Assembly (NCBI GenBank): GCA_963575745.1
Contig: CAUYUJ010021649.1
Span: forward strand, 312,286-376,285
Source: Prorocentrum cordatum
Taxonomy: Eukaryota; Sar; Dinophyceae; Prorocentrales; Prorocentraceae
Direction: 5' to 3'
Length of the DNA: 64,000 bases
Part shown: piece by piece, positions 30,715-40,625 of the stretch
Layout of the letters: each line of letters starts with the position of its first letter
Numbering within the stretch: position 1 is the stretch's first letter
The notes under the pieces: generated by a model
Seen by the model: only the letters and a program-made list of their open reading frames with translations
The model's database searches: none
Told to the model about the DNA's origin: nothing
Made by a program: the position numbers and the translations under genes

Positions 30715-30830
30715 AAATAAGAAGGGGCGCCATGAAATCTGTGGAAATATCATGGCCCCCGCCATGATATTCCCCCCCCCCCTAGTCATCACCCCTCTCT
30801 TTTCCGCCCCCGATATACACACCCTGGTCC
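30715..30830. repeat. Dispersed repeat R1 with hairpin, copy 3
   Basis: Hairpin AATATCATGG, loop CCCCCG, CCATGATATT at 30,746-30,771, then CCTAGTCATCACCCC and TTTCCGCCCCCGA as in 62,730-62,765. The outermost arm pair is A-T here and G-C in the copy at 8,981. Confidence 0.75.
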
Positions 30831-30959
30831 CCGTTCCGTCTCCAGCGCCCGGCAGAGTTCGGATCGTGCCCCGGGCCCCACGCGGCCGTTCGGGACGATG
30901 CGGGCAGCCCCGGAGACCCCTCGACGGGGCACAGCCGACGGAGAGCATCCCAAGACGAG

Positions 30960-31135
30960 TACAGTGAAAACGTATACGCGTGGTAAGGACGCAAGACCAT
31001 TGGAGGCTGAAGTTGGGATTTTTTTGGGCGGCGGCGACCAGTGAAAACGGCAAAGGACGGGCCACAAAGGCAAGGACGCAAGGGCATCCTAGATGAAGGC
31101 GCGCGTCCTTACTAGGCGCGTTGACTGTAAGGAGC
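30960..31135. repeat. Repeat R19 (TAGTAAGGACG ends), copy 1
   Basis: From CAGTGAAAACGT to CGTCCTTACTAGGCGCGTTGACTG; matches 62,199-62,390. The left inverted end is eroded here but intact in the other copy. Likely a small non-autonomous DNA element. Confidence 0.7.
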
Positions 31136-31424
31136 TCGAACATATGACAAAGCTCTCCCCCGATAAGACCAAACGAAAACGAAGACATCCTCGCCCCCCT
31201 CTTCTCGGGTGCTCCGACGAGGAAGCCAGGACGAGGAGGGGCATCATGACACGAGGCATGGGGTTACTTGCGCGGACGAGTGGGGGGCAGGGGATGTGTT
31301 GTAAGAACAAAAAGGGGGTCATGAACTCTGGGAGATTGGATGGCCCCAGCCATGAGATCCACCCGTCCCTATAGCCCCAGACCCCCGACGTCATGATTTT
31401 TCCATGACGCGACCCCTCAAGTAG

Positions 31425-31590
31425 ACATGCCCAAGGACACACACACACATAAATACACACAATTCCCAGGATTCCCCATATATCTTTCCATATGTATTGG
31501 ATGTCCGTCGTCCCCCTAATTCCCATGTTTTCCCATACTTTTGGAGGAATCGACGATTCATTATGTTTGTTTTTTTCCGCTCACCTGATA
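31425..31590. repeat. Repeat R8, copy 1
   Basis: AT-rich leader with CACACATAAATACACAC, TTCCCATnTTTTCCCATA, and the conserved core GAATCGACGATT followed by a T-rich tail. Copies at 32,080-32,235 and 32,593-32,735, all in the same orientation. Confidence 0.75.
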
Positions 31591-31734
31591 AAGGTCTGGA
31601 CCCTTTCCCCTGGACTGGCCTGCCAGCCCGAGCTGCTTCATTGACGGCCCCGGGGCCGGGCTACGCAGGGCCCCCCCGAGGCCGAGCACTGCCAAGAAAC
31701 AGTCCGCCGCGACTCTGCTCACGACGCGAAGAGG

Positions 31735-31785
31735 AGGCGGAGGAGGAGGCGGAGGAGGAGGAGGAGGAGGAGGAGACCCTCAAGC
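31735..31785. repeat. (GGA)n/(GGC) tract
   Basis: Short purine trinucleotide tract in otherwise gene-free sequence. Confidence 0.9.
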
Positions 31786-31904
31786 CCCCATCTTGAACGC
31801 CCCCGATCTTCGCCGCCCCCGAGACGACGAGATGCCAATCTCGGGGAAGCACGAACCTGGGTCAGCCCAAAACCGGGTCGGCCAGGGCCGAGACGACGCC
31901 AGGA

Positions 31905-32050
31905 CGCAGAGAAAATCGGGTGAAGATAAATCAAGCATCTCTGAGATCCGGCGGCTCTGGAGGATGTATCGGGCGCCGCGGCCTTTTCAGAGCGTTCCGG
32001 AACGCTGCGAGAGCGTCCAAGAACGCTCTAGAACGGATCTATCTCGTCCA
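31905..32050 (-). repeat. Repeat R3, inverted copy
   Basis: On the minus strand: GAGCGTTCCGGAACGCTCT-like palindrome, GGCCGCGGCGCCCGATACATCC, CCGCCGGATCTCAGAGAT. Matches 34,524-34,690 and 57,925-58,097. Confidence 0.7.
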
Positions 32051-32079
32051 AGCCCCGCCCCAAGGTGAAGGGGCCCCAG

Positions 32080-32235
32080 GACATACAAATAAATACACAC
32101 ACATAAAACTATTCTGCATATTTTACCATTTTTTCTGGGTTCCTGTCTTCCCCCCCAGATCCCATATTTTCCCATATTTTCTGGGGAATCGACGATTAAT
32201 TTTGTCTGCGTGTTTCTTTCCCTCCTGACCAGGGC
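32080..32235. repeat. Repeat R8, copy 2
   Basis: Matches 31,425-31,590 in order: ACACACATAAA, CCCATATTTTCCCATATTTT, GGGGAATCGACGATTAAT. Confidence 0.75.
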
Positions 32236-32592
32236 CCTGTCGCGAAGCCCGGCCAGCCGCTCAGTAGCTCCCAGACCCGGGCCCGCAAGAGAGGGGACCG
32301 GCTGCCCCCCTGGTTGGCGCCAACCCCCTTGTTGCGCGGGTCCCGACGCCGGCTCCTCGAGCATCGCCCGGGACGTGCCTTCCAGCACCTCCAGGGACGT
32401 GCCCGCCAGCCGCGGGGCGCAGCCGCGCCCGGCGGGGCAGCGCCCCCCGCCTCGGCACGCGCGGCGGCGGCGGCGCCGCCGCCGCCTCCTTGCGCCTCGC
32501 TCCTCGCGCCTCTCTCCTCCCCCCTCCTCCTCCTCCTCCTCCTGCTCCTCCTCCTCATCCTCCTCCTCCCCCTCCTCCTCCTCAACGCCGAA

Positions 32593-32735
32593 ATGAAAAG
32601 ACACAAATCCCAGGACTCAAGATTTTCCCACATGTTCTGGGCTTTCGTCTTCCCCCCCACTTCCCTTATTTCCCCATGTTCTCCTAGGAGTCGACGATGA
32701 ATTGTGTCTCTGTGTGTTTCTTCCTGCCTGAATTA
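32593..32735. repeat. Repeat R8, copy 3
   Basis: AAGACACAAATCCCAGGA, TTTCCCCATGTTCTCCTAGG, AGTCGACGATGAATTGTGTC: third and most diverged copy. Confidence 0.7.
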
Positions 32736-32871
32736 TTGTTCGCGATAACGCCCGTGGCCAGACCCGCTCCCCCCTCCCCCCACAGTCAGGTCACGATTCG
32801 CCTCCGTCCGTATGTAAACCAGCCATCCCTGGCATCCCCAGACGGCGCCGGCGCGGATCGTGACGCGACCG

Positions 32872-33300
32872 GCCCCCTCCCCCCCTTCCCCCCCCCTGAT
32901 GCTGCCCAGTACAAACCCTAGAGAAGGAACGGGGCCCCTTTTTCCCATCAGTTACACTTCGATTGCCCAGCGAAAACCTGAGGAAGACATAAGACAAACT
33001 GTGGAACAATTAAGGAACACGGAGCCCCTCCCCAACGAAAAGGGTTTCTTCAGCGCCCCGACCGTAACGCCAGGGCTTCCAAAAACAATACCTCACCCAT
33101 GTTACATCCAGCGGCGCCTCGATGTTCGAGACGCAGGCCCCCGACCTCTCGAACACTTCCCTGGCCACCTCCCCCCCTTCCCCCCCCTGATGCTGCCCAG
33201 TAACGCCAGGGCTGTCCAAAACAATGCCTCACCCATATACATCCGGCGTCCCGATGTTCGAGACGCAGGCCCCCGACCTCTCGAACGCTTCCCTGGGGCC
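32872..33300. repeat. Tandem duplication, one unit carrying a MITE
   Basis: The segment CCTGATGCTGCCCAGTA...ACGCCAGGGCT...GATGTTCGAGACGCAGGCCC...TTCCCTGG occurs twice (32,896-33,165 and 33,187-33,298). Unit 1 contains 155 extra bp exactly at the TA of CCCAGTA; unit 2 is the uninterrupted version. Confidence 0.85.
32912..33064. mobile_element. Tc1/mariner-like MITE, copy D (with empty-site paralogue)
   Basis: Bounded by TA at 32,910-32,911 and 33,065-33,066. The interior GGAACGGGGCCCC, GGAACACGGAGCCCCTCCCC and TTTCTTCAGCGCCCCGA match copies A and B. The left inverted end is shortened. The neighbouring duplicate (33,187-) lacks it and has one TA. Confidence 0.82.
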
Positions 33301-33678
33301 GGGCTGTCCTCTCGAAGCGCTCTGGTTGACCGCCAGGAGACGCGGTGTAAGGGCCACGAGAGGCCGAGAACACGATGCAGAAACCTCCCGTCCAGCGTCG
33401 TTCAACGACTCCAGCAAGTCTGTGGGAAAACCCGCCAGGGCGCGCGAGCATGTCTCGGCGGCGCACACAAGGGGGTCAGGGGAGGGGGGACTGCGTCTTG
33501 GCAGGAGGCTGTGCTTCTCAGAAGGCGCCAACCTCACATCAACAGACAAGGCCTGCGCCTGCTGAGAAGCAGCCTCCTTCTAAGAGGCCTCCCCCCCTCC
33601 CCTTGCCCTCCCCTGCGCGTGGCCGAACTCCTGAAGAAAAACGACATTAACATGAACTGTTGGCGCTCCGCGCAGATA

Positions 33679-33854
33679 CAGTCGAGGCGTTGACCTAAGG
33701 AACCCTAAATAAGGAACGAGGCCCCTTTTCCCAAAAGATAAACTTCGATTCCCCATGGAAACCACTCGGGAAACTTCCGACAAATGGCACAATAATCAAA
33801 AAACAACGAGCCCCTCCCCAACGGAAAGGGGTTCCTTCTTCAGCGCCCCAGCTG
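33679..33854. mobile_element. Tc1/mariner-like MITE, copy B
   Basis: TA at 33,677-78 and 33,855-56. Left end CAGTCGAGGCGTTGACCTAAGG; right end, reverse complemented, CAGCTGGGGCGCTGAAGAAGG. The TA duplication and CAGT terminus are typical of Tc1/mariner relatives. No transposase inside. Confidence 0.82.
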
Positions 33855-33856
33855 TA

Positions 33857-34010
33857 TCTTGGATCTACACAAGACCCCCCTCCCTGGCGCGCGGAGCGCG
33901 CCCGCGGCGGCGCTGGAGGCGCCGCCGGGGGGGGCCGGCGCGGATCCAAGAAGTCCGCGCGCGGAGGGCCACAAGTTTTGCTGTTTATGGCGTTTTCCCT
34001 TCTTCGAGCA
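33857..34010. mobile_element. GC-rich foldback element, diverged copy
   Basis: TGGCGCGCGGAGCGCGCC core and a right arm GGATCCAAGAAGTCCGCGCG...CAAGTTTTGCTGTTTATGG resembling the foldback at 36,361-36,554. The left arm is largely lost next to MITE copy B. Confidence 0.55.
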
Positions 34011-34057
34011 CGTCTGGGGATCCGCTCGCCCTACCGTTCGGACGTCCGAAGTGGGTA

Positions 34058-34243
34058 CAGTCATCGGCCTGACCTAAGGAACGATAAATAAGGAACGAAG
34101 CTCCTTTTTTATCCCAAGGAATAACGCATAAGGAACGATAAATGACAAATAACGCATAAGGAATTGTAAATAACGCAGGCAAACCTAAGGAACGACCGAG
34201 CCCCTTTTGAAAAATAAGTGTTCCTCATTCAAGCCGCTCACTG
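34058..34243. mobile_element. Tc1/mariner-like MITE, copy C
   Basis: TA at 34,056-57 and 34,244-45. Ends CAGTCATCGGCCTGACCTAAGG and (reverse complement) CAGTGAGCGGCTTGAATGAGG. The internal AAGGAACGATAAAT motif is repeated three times. Confidence 0.75.
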
Positions 34244-34383
34244 TACGGAAAAATGGGTACAGTGCCCAACATGCTGCCCCAAACCCAGCGGCCGCTGTTG
34301 AGCAAGCGGCCTCCTGCCTCAGATGGACACCGGAGACGCCGACAGCGAATCCTGCGGTCTCTGTGCCCACTTCTGGGGGGAAT

Positions 34384-34465
34384 CAAAAGGTACCCATACC
34401 GCTGCTCCCTAGACCTCTCCCGGGGTGCGTTCCGACCAGAATGTCGAGGCGAATCCAGCGGAAGC
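34384..34465. repeat. Dispersed repeat R18, copy 2
   Basis: Matches 8,578-8,660 (AAAAGGTACCCATAC, TAGACCTCTCCCG, GAGGCGAATCCAGC). Confidence 0.6.
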
Positions 34466-34523
34466 CACGAAGACCCCCCAGGAGGCCCCCAAAAAAAGAA
34501 AAGCGGGGCAGAAGCAGAGGTAT

Positions 34524-34690
34524 TAAAACAGGGCTAGGATCGGGATAAATCGCTCCAGAGCGTTCCGGAGCGCTCTCAGAGCGTTCCGGAACGCTCTGGA
34601 GCGGCCGCGGCGCCCAATACATCCTCCAAACCCGCCGATTCTCAGAGATTTCGAGTTATCTCGACCCGACTTTGTCCCGATCTTCGCGTC
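34524..34690. repeat. Repeat R3 with 20-bp perfect palindrome, copy 1
   Basis: AGAGCGTTCCGGAACGCTCT (34,576-34,595) is a perfect palindrome preceded by a near-copy (CAGAGCGTTCCGGAGCGCTCT), then GGAGCGGCCGCGGCGCCCAATACATCC. Near-identical to 57,925-58,097. Confidence 0.8.
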
Positions 34691-34927
34691 CCCTGAGTAC
34701 AGCTTCCCCCTCTGAACTTCCATCGTCCTGGGGCCGGCCTTAAACAAAAATCCGCCGAGGCGCGCGCCGGCGAAGGCCGCCGCGGGGCCCGCCGGGGGGC
34801 GCGGCCCGCCGCGCGGCAGCAGGCACGCCAGCAGGGCGGCCGGCAGCAGGGCGGCGAGCGCGCGGGGGCGCGGCGCGCCCGCGCGCGCGCGCCGCGCGGC
34901 GCGGGCGGCCGCCATCGCCGAGGGCGC

Positions 34928-35172
34928 GAGGGGAGGGGAGGGGAGGGGAGGGGAGGGGGAGGGGGAGGGGGAGGGGGAGGAGGAGGAGGGGGAGGAGGAG
35001 AGGAGGAGGAGGAGGAGGAGGAGGAGGAGGAGGAGGAGGAGGAGGAGGAGGAGGAGGAGGAGGAGGAGGGAGGAGAGGAGGAGGAGGGGGAGGGGGAGGG
35101 GGAGGGGAGGGGAGGGGAGGGGAGGGGAGGGGAGGGGAGGGGAGGGGAGGGGAGGGGAGGGGAGGGGAGGCA
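34928..35172. repeat. (GGGGA)n / (GGA)n G-rich tract
   Basis: GGGGA pentamers (34,928-34,980 and 35,082-35,170) flank a GGA block. Many runs of four G spaced by one A satisfy the G-quadruplex pattern on the plus strand. Confidence 0.92.
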
Positions 35173-35259
35173 AGCTAGGTGCGCTCGCGTCGTATCTGAC
35201 GCCCTAGCCCCCCCCCTCCCATCCCTCGCCATGGCGCAGAGCTCCTCTCTGCTCGCACG

Positions 35260-35345
35260 ATCGGGTGTCGTAGCATGGCATGGCATTACATGGCATAGCA
35301 TGGTGTCGAAGATCAACGCGTAGCATGACATAGCATGGCGTGGCG
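35260..35345. repeat. GGCAT/AGCAT pentamer repeats
   Basis: About ten imperfect units of TAGCATGGCAT and ACATGGCAT. No gene. Confidence 0.7.
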
Positions 35346-35514
35346 ACGCCCCAAAGTGGGGGGGGCTACTGCGGCACGAAAAAACAACGAATCGGCACCG
35401 AATGTGGAATCACTTCCGATGGTTTCTTCGGGAGGCCATTCTCTAGATGTTGTAGCATATTTACAAGGACCAGAAACCATGCCGTGGCATGGCGCTGGAA
35501 ATAGTGACGCCACC

Positions 35515-35726
35515 GCTGCAGCGGGGGCACGATTCGGGACGAGCAGAAGCACGGAAAAGAGGCCACCGCTGCAGCCGGGGCACAATTCGGAACCAGCGGC
35601 AGCGCGTAAATGAGAACATCGCTGCAGCAGGAGCACGATCCGGAACGAGCGGCAGCCCGAACATGAGGCCAGCGCCTTCAGCGGGAGCAACGTTTCGAAC
35701 AAAAATCCAAGCGAAAATCGACCTCC
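35515..35726. repeat. 53-bp tandem repeat, four units
   Basis: GCTGCAGC(G/C)GGGGCACGATTCGG recurs at 35,515, 35,568, 35,621 and, diverged, 35,674. Confidence 0.85.
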
Positions 35727-35777
35727 AGAGAACCTTGTACACCACCCTTACAAACAAGCTGAGCGCAACGACGGGAG

Positions 35778-35835
35778 GGGAGGAGGAGGAGAAGGAGGAG
35801 GAGGAGGAGGAGGAGGAGGAGGAGGAGGAGGAGGT

Positions 35836-35866
<31 letters not shown>

Positions 35867-35895
35867 CGGAGGGGGAGGAGGAGGAGGAGGCTGAG
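35778..35895. repeat. (GGA)n tract
   Basis: Purine trinucleotide repeat; a GGGGA run follows at 36,005-36,090. Confidence 0.92.
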
Positions 35896-36360
35896 TGAGC
35901 AGAGTGCTTGTCGGCCGAGGCCATCACGAGACTCACAGAAGATGAACGAGATAACAACTCTCCAGGGGCGCCCAGGTCGAGTGAAGCATGCAGACACTAC
36001 CAGCTGGAAAGGGAAGGGGAGGGGAGGGGAGGCGAGGGAGGCCCTGAAGGTAGGCGCCATCGCGGGGAGGGGAGGGGAGGGGAGGAACAGTATGTTCCAG
36101 CGCAAGTCTTCGACGCAGTAACGGGCATAGTTATGCAACGCAACATTCACGAGATCCTGATGGATCTGAAACCTCCCACTTCGTGACACAACTGCCGACA
36201 GCAAACGGTTAGCGAAGTGTGGAGCGATCCACCACTCCTTCGGGCTGCTTTGAACTCACAGCCTGTTTGGCTACGCTCGCCTGCTGTGAGACTTGCGCCA
36301 AGGCGCTTCTAACTCTGAGCTGATTTGCTGGGCTCCGGGCACCGTAGCCATCATGAATAC

Positions 36361-36554
36361 GGGACCAAAAAGTGACATAAACAAAAAACATCTCAGGTCC
36401 GCGCGGATTTCTGGGATCGGCGCTGGACCCCCCCCCCCTGGCGCGCGGAGCGCGCCAGGGGCGGCGCCGGAGGCGCCGGAGGGGGGCCCCAGCGCCGATC
36501 CCAGAAATCCGCGCGGACCTCCGAGTTTTTATGTTTAAGCCACTTTTTGTCCCC
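36361..36554. mobile_element. Foldback element with 65-bp inverted arms
   Basis: The left arm (36,361-36,426) and right arm (36,489-36,554) are inverted repeats. The inner 32 bp, from AGGTCCGCGCGGATTTCTGG to GGCGCTGG, are perfect. The outer part (GGGACCAAAAAGTGACATAAAC against GGGACAAAAAGTGGCTTAAAC) is imperfect. The loop contains a second palindrome, TGGCGCGCGGAGCGCGCCA. Related sequence at 33,857-34,010 and 56,790-56,900, with weaker similarity at 60,740-60,915. Confidence 0.82.
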
Positions 36555-36779
36555 CTAATGAAGCAGAGACGCTGGAAGACGAGGACAAGGAGGGTGAGCA
36601 ACGCTTCACTCGTCCACTGTCACTCCATCTCACATGCCACGCACGGTCGGACCTGGGCCCAGGGCTTCCCTCCCCGAGCCGGCCTCGACCTTACACCTCA
36701 GTCCGACTGTACTCGGGTCTGCGTCCGCCGCCTGTGATGGGCCGATGTTGAACCACCACAAGCATATGCAGGAGAGGGA

Positions 36780-36930
36780 CGAGGAGGAGGGGGGGAGGAG
36801 GAGGAGGAGGAGGAGGAGGAGGAGGAGGAGGAGGAGGAGGAGGAGGAGGAGGGGGAGGAGGAGGAGGAGGAAAAGGAGGAGGAGAAGGAGGAGGGGGAGG
36901 AGGAGGACGAGGAGGAGGAGTTGACGCCAC
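36780..36930. repeat. (GGA)n tract
   Basis: Purine trinucleotide repeat ending about 65 bp from the left boundary of the retroelement; a second short one (36,960-36,993) abuts it. Confidence 0.95.
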
Positions 36931-36993
36931 AGGTGTGATCGCCCGGCGGCCTGCGCAGAAAAGGAGGAGGAGGAAAAGGAGGAGGAGGAGGAG

Positions 36994-37133
36994 GATTATC
37001 AGCGAGAAGGGGGGGTGAGAGGAATCAACGCCCTAGCTGCAATCTTTGACTCGTGGTGGCGGGGGGAGCTTGGTACTCCGTATCAGGAATCCCACATGTG
37101 GCAATGGGTTCTCTGATCGGCCAAACAACACCC
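36994..37133. repeat. Split direct repeat B2 (outer)
   Basis: 140 bp from GATTATCAGCGAGAAGG to CCAAACAACACCC, one visible mismatch to B1 (37,450-37,589). Confidence 0.93.
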
Positions 37134-37330
37134 CCCGCAAAGAGCACGGGGACAGGGACTACCCGCGCGAGACCTGGACCCAGGACTGTCGCCGGCTGTA
37201 GCTGGGCAGGCCAGGCCGGACGGAGCCCAAGGAGGTGAGGCCCAACCGGTTGCTTGGCATGCCGGCATAAAGGGCAACGAACATCAGCGCTACAGCCGAC
37301 GAGGTGGTGTATCAAGGGGACGGGGGTGGG

Positions 37331-37451
37331 GAAACGAAAACCCTCGCCTGCGCACCCCTCGGGCCGAGAGGGCTGTGACGAGGTACACACTCCCATCGGA
37401 TGATAATCCCCATCAGCACCTACCCTGCCTTCCCAAAACTGATCGGAGCGA
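37331..37451. repeat. Split direct repeat A2 (internal)
   Basis: 121 bp from GAAACGAAAACCCTCG to CTGATCGGAGCGA. Pairs with A1 at 44,225-44,345 and touches B1 directly (shared GA at 37,450-37,451). Confidence 0.93.
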
Positions 37452-37589
37452 TTATCAGCGAGAAGGGGGGGTGAGAGGAATCAACGCCCTAGCTGCAATC
37501 TTTGACTGGTGGTGGCGGGGGGAGCTTGGTACTCCGTATCAGGAATCCCACATGTGGCAATGGGTTCTCTGATCGGCCAAACAACACCC
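37450..37589. repeat. Split direct repeat B1 (internal)
   Basis: 140 bp, partner of B2. Lies about 130 bp downstream of the RNase H stop on the minus strand. Confidence 0.93.
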
Positions 37590-37720
37590 AACGCTGAGAA
37601 AGATAAGTCCCCAAGCACCCCCAACGCTGTGAAATATAACAAAAGAAATGGTCAAAGATCAGCTGAGAGGTAGGCGTTCCTTGCACGCCTTGGCGCCTGT
37701 GTTTTTTCTCCCGCGACCAG

Positions 37721-38530
37721 TCAGGGAGGCGAGGCAAACAGGCGGTCGAAATCTAAGGCGGCTACAGGAGGCTCCCGTGGTGAGAACGCCTCCCACCGAG
37801 CAGCACGGATGTGAGACAATACGACGGGATCGTCGTATGCGGCGCGGCTCAGGACGTCTGCGGGGTTGTCGGAAGACGGGATCCGTTCGAACCACGGCCT
37901 GGCTCCAAGAGCCGTCAGTGCCGCTGTGGCCACGAGGGCCAGGCGACACATCGACTCAGTGGGCGACCCCGCCTTGACTAAAGCGGTTTCGGCTGCCTGG
38001 TTGTCAATGAATCATAACACGTCCCTGCTCTGCAGCAGGGATGGCATGGACCACACCAGGAGAGGGGCAGCTAGCAACTCTGCCTGGTTGATCACATGGC
38101 CTCCCTCTGAACCCAGGTGGGCAGACATATTTTTGGATACATCATAAACAAGGCAAGCAGGCGCACGTCCAGAAACGAATACAAGAGCACCAAGACGCGG
38201 GGGCCTTCCACTGTCCGCAGACGCGTCTGTGTAGACTACCACTGGTGGAAGCAGGTCACACGCAATGGCTAACGACCTGGGCGCAGCGTGTCGTGCTACG
38301 GAGGATAAGTACTGGAGGCAACACCGGAGGTTTGGCGTGATCTCTACAGTGTCCTCGTAGCATTGGCGCGCAATGGGGGCGGATAAAGCGCCCCGACATG
38401 GCCGGCCAGCAAGCGAGGTGTCAAGCCATGCGCTGATGCTGTGCAGATGTGCGGCTTCGCCAGACTGGAGACGCCCAGCCAGCAAAACTTGGTTCACCTC
38501 ATCCAAGAAACGGTCACGCGTTCCTAACTT
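37721..38530 (-). pseudogene. RNase H domain of the DIRS-order-like element, in-frame TGA
   Basis: Degrades RNA in RNA-DNA hybrids during reverse transcription. Catalytic-type residues are in order: Asp in VVYTDASADSG, Glu in INQAELLAA, Asp in FIDNQAAET and Asp in SSDNPADVLSR. The frame is interrupted once by TGA at 38,014-38,012, directly before FIDNQAAE, where Trp would be expected (TGG to TGA). The same frame then continues to 37,721. Joined to the RT by a one-base shift near 38,530. Confidence 0.72.
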
Positions 38531-39369
38531 AGGCTCAAACTGACCGCCGAATCGGTTTGGATGCGGCTTAGGTCGTTCAAGTGTCCCAAGAAAGGCAGCA
38601 TTGACGTCGGTGGCACGCGCTTTCCGTCCGAGAGCGCCACACCAAGCAAGCGCGCGAGTTCCTGGAAGGCCTGTTGGGCGTCCCCCTTAGACAGCGCAAA
38701 GTCCACGATAACGTTATCGTCGACGTAATGTCCGCCCATCACGTACAGCAAGCGGCGAGCGGCGGCTGCGAGGAGGAGCGGGACTCGGTTGAATTGGTTC
38801 ACCGCTGACCCCAGGCCAAAAGGCAACCCACGCAGCACGCTGCACAGGCACTCGTGCGTGGTGGGGTGGAGGAGGGCAACCACGACAAACCCCATGTCCC
38901 TGCGAGTGGGGAATAATTGACGGTACCCTTTCCACCAATCCTCCACTGACGCGACGACTTGGAACCACTCAGGAAGCGAGTGGCCGTCTTGCGAAACCTG
39001 GAGGGCCAACGCGCGGGCAATGAGAAGCGGCAGCTCTGGCGGAATAGTCACGAGCGCTTCTGATAGGAAAGATAAGGCGTTGGTGCGAGCCCTTTTCCCA
39101 TCATCGATTAGTCGCCACTTGTCGCCCTGCCATATAGCGCGGCACGGAAGCGGGCGATAACCCCCAGGCCCAAACCGAAGGCCGAGCTCGCGACGCGTCA
39201 CAAATGGGTCGGCGAGCCCAGCCTTGATTTCTTCCACTGTCAACTCGTAGATGACCTTCGTCAGGGGGCCTGGGCGCATGCTCTGCTCCATGCTGTCCAC
39301 GAATCTCCGCGCAGATGGTCCCCGCAACGTCTCGGACAGCTGCTGTTTGTCCCCGTGGGGCCGAACCAC
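38524..39369 (-). pseudogene. Reverse transcriptase of the DIRS-order-like element (active site intact)
   Basis: Contains RLIDDGKRARTN, the motif A region ASVEDWWKGYRQLF, motif B LPFGLGSAVNQFNR and motif C GHYVDDNVIVDF with both Asp present. A stop at 39,378-39,376 closes the frame upstream, so the N-terminal part is missing here and is found instead at 43,400-44,198, beyond the LINE. Downstream the frame ends prematurely at 38,524, while an adjacent frame continues into RNase H. The start given (GTG) is only the first non-stop position and not a true initiator. Confidence 0.78.
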
Positions 39370-39381
39370 GATTGTTTAAAC

Positions 39382-40625
39382 CTACGTGCTTGAGGAGGCA
39401 GCTGCCCTAGCAGCTTCCTCTCTGGCCAGCACACGCTGGCTGATCGCACGCATCCCGTCCGTCTGGATGAGGCCTGTCATCGCAGGCTGGTGCAGCGTGA
39501 CCTCCTCGGGCGGTGGCAACGCGGCAGCGTAACATAAATTAGCAACTCCTCTCCGAGAAGTCGTCGAAACCTCAGCCTGCACATTGGCTTGAAGAAAAAG
39601 ACCGTCGTAGATGCGTCGTAGACTCGTGGCACCTCCAGCCAGCTTTCGCCGCTGGCACTCTCGTCCTAAGAGTCTGCATCTGCGGGTGGAATAGGCCCCG
39701 CAAACCGTGCAGAAAAACAAAACCTTCTGCTCCGATCCTCGAACTACCGTACAATGTGCGAGGGTGTGGCCGAGAGACATGTCGAGTGTTCGCTCCAAGG
39801 TCCTACTCATGCCTTTACAGCCTATCATGGGTCTGGAGTCCTGGTCTCTAGCGAGGGTTAAACATCTGAGGCATCGCGCACGATCATTACCTAACTCTTG
39901 CCACGCGTGCCAACCTCCAGATTTTAAAAACTTGGCCCTCGGACCTGAACTCGTAACACGGTCAAACTTCTCTAAAGGAAAAAATGATAAGACTTTACCC
40001 ATAACTCGGGCAATTGTCTTTAACTGACTAAGCCTGCACTCAACCTCTTCTTCTTCAGCTGAGGAGGGTTGGGGATGGTCGAAGAGAGCTCTCTTGGCCT
40101 GGGCATCTGCATACCAATTACCCAGCGCGATTCTCTTCTCTCCCGCGGGTAGCTCGTCAATCTTGGCCAGCGCGCGATGTGCTGGAGTGTGATGAAACTG
40201 CGGCTGGTGTCCAGCTCGCTCGTGCAAAAGAGATCCACGTCTTAGGCCAGCATAACGGTGCTTCCTCGAGCACTGGTTGACCGCGGGCGACGTGCACATC
40301 TTGATTACCGTCGTGCTATCCCCGTACCTGTCCCCCCCGCAGTCCTGGAACATGGGGAGGAGGGCCATCGCCTGCTGTTCAGCAGCTTGGGAGGTCTGGG
40401 GGAGGGTGTCAAGAACAGTACCTTGGGCAGTTGCAACTCTCTTATCATTCTCGGGCTCCAGGAAGACCCACGAATAGGCGGCCCTCGAAAGTTCACGAAT
40501 CGGGCGTCGAAACGCCGAACCATCAACACAGACATCGAGCCCCCGAAGGTCAATCGAATCCCAGGGAACCTCCTTACCTTCCCCGTCGAAGAGGGCGGGG
40601 TTCGGGTTCGTCGAGGGGGGGGGGG
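39382..40625 (-). pseudogene. LINE C-terminal part: RNase H and tail
   Basis: From the C11 run (40,625-40,615) this frame reads STCPPPSTNPNPALFDGEGK then the RNase H domain: Asp in DVCVDGSAFRR, Glu in QAAEQQAMALL, Asp in RYGDSTTVIK, and GNWYADAQAKRA with the final Asp. A C-terminal region of about 200 residues with paired Cys/His (CLRCL, FCTVCGAY) follows to the stop at 39,382. Only 13 bp separate this stop from the outer RT frame and no poly(A) tail is visible. Confidence 0.75.

Noticed and set aside
37870-37895. GTTCGAACC resembling a tRNA T-loop
   Set aside because: Lies inside the RNase H coding sequence (WFERIPSS). No acceptor or anticodon stem could be drawn. No tRNA or rRNA gene was recognised anywhere in the window.
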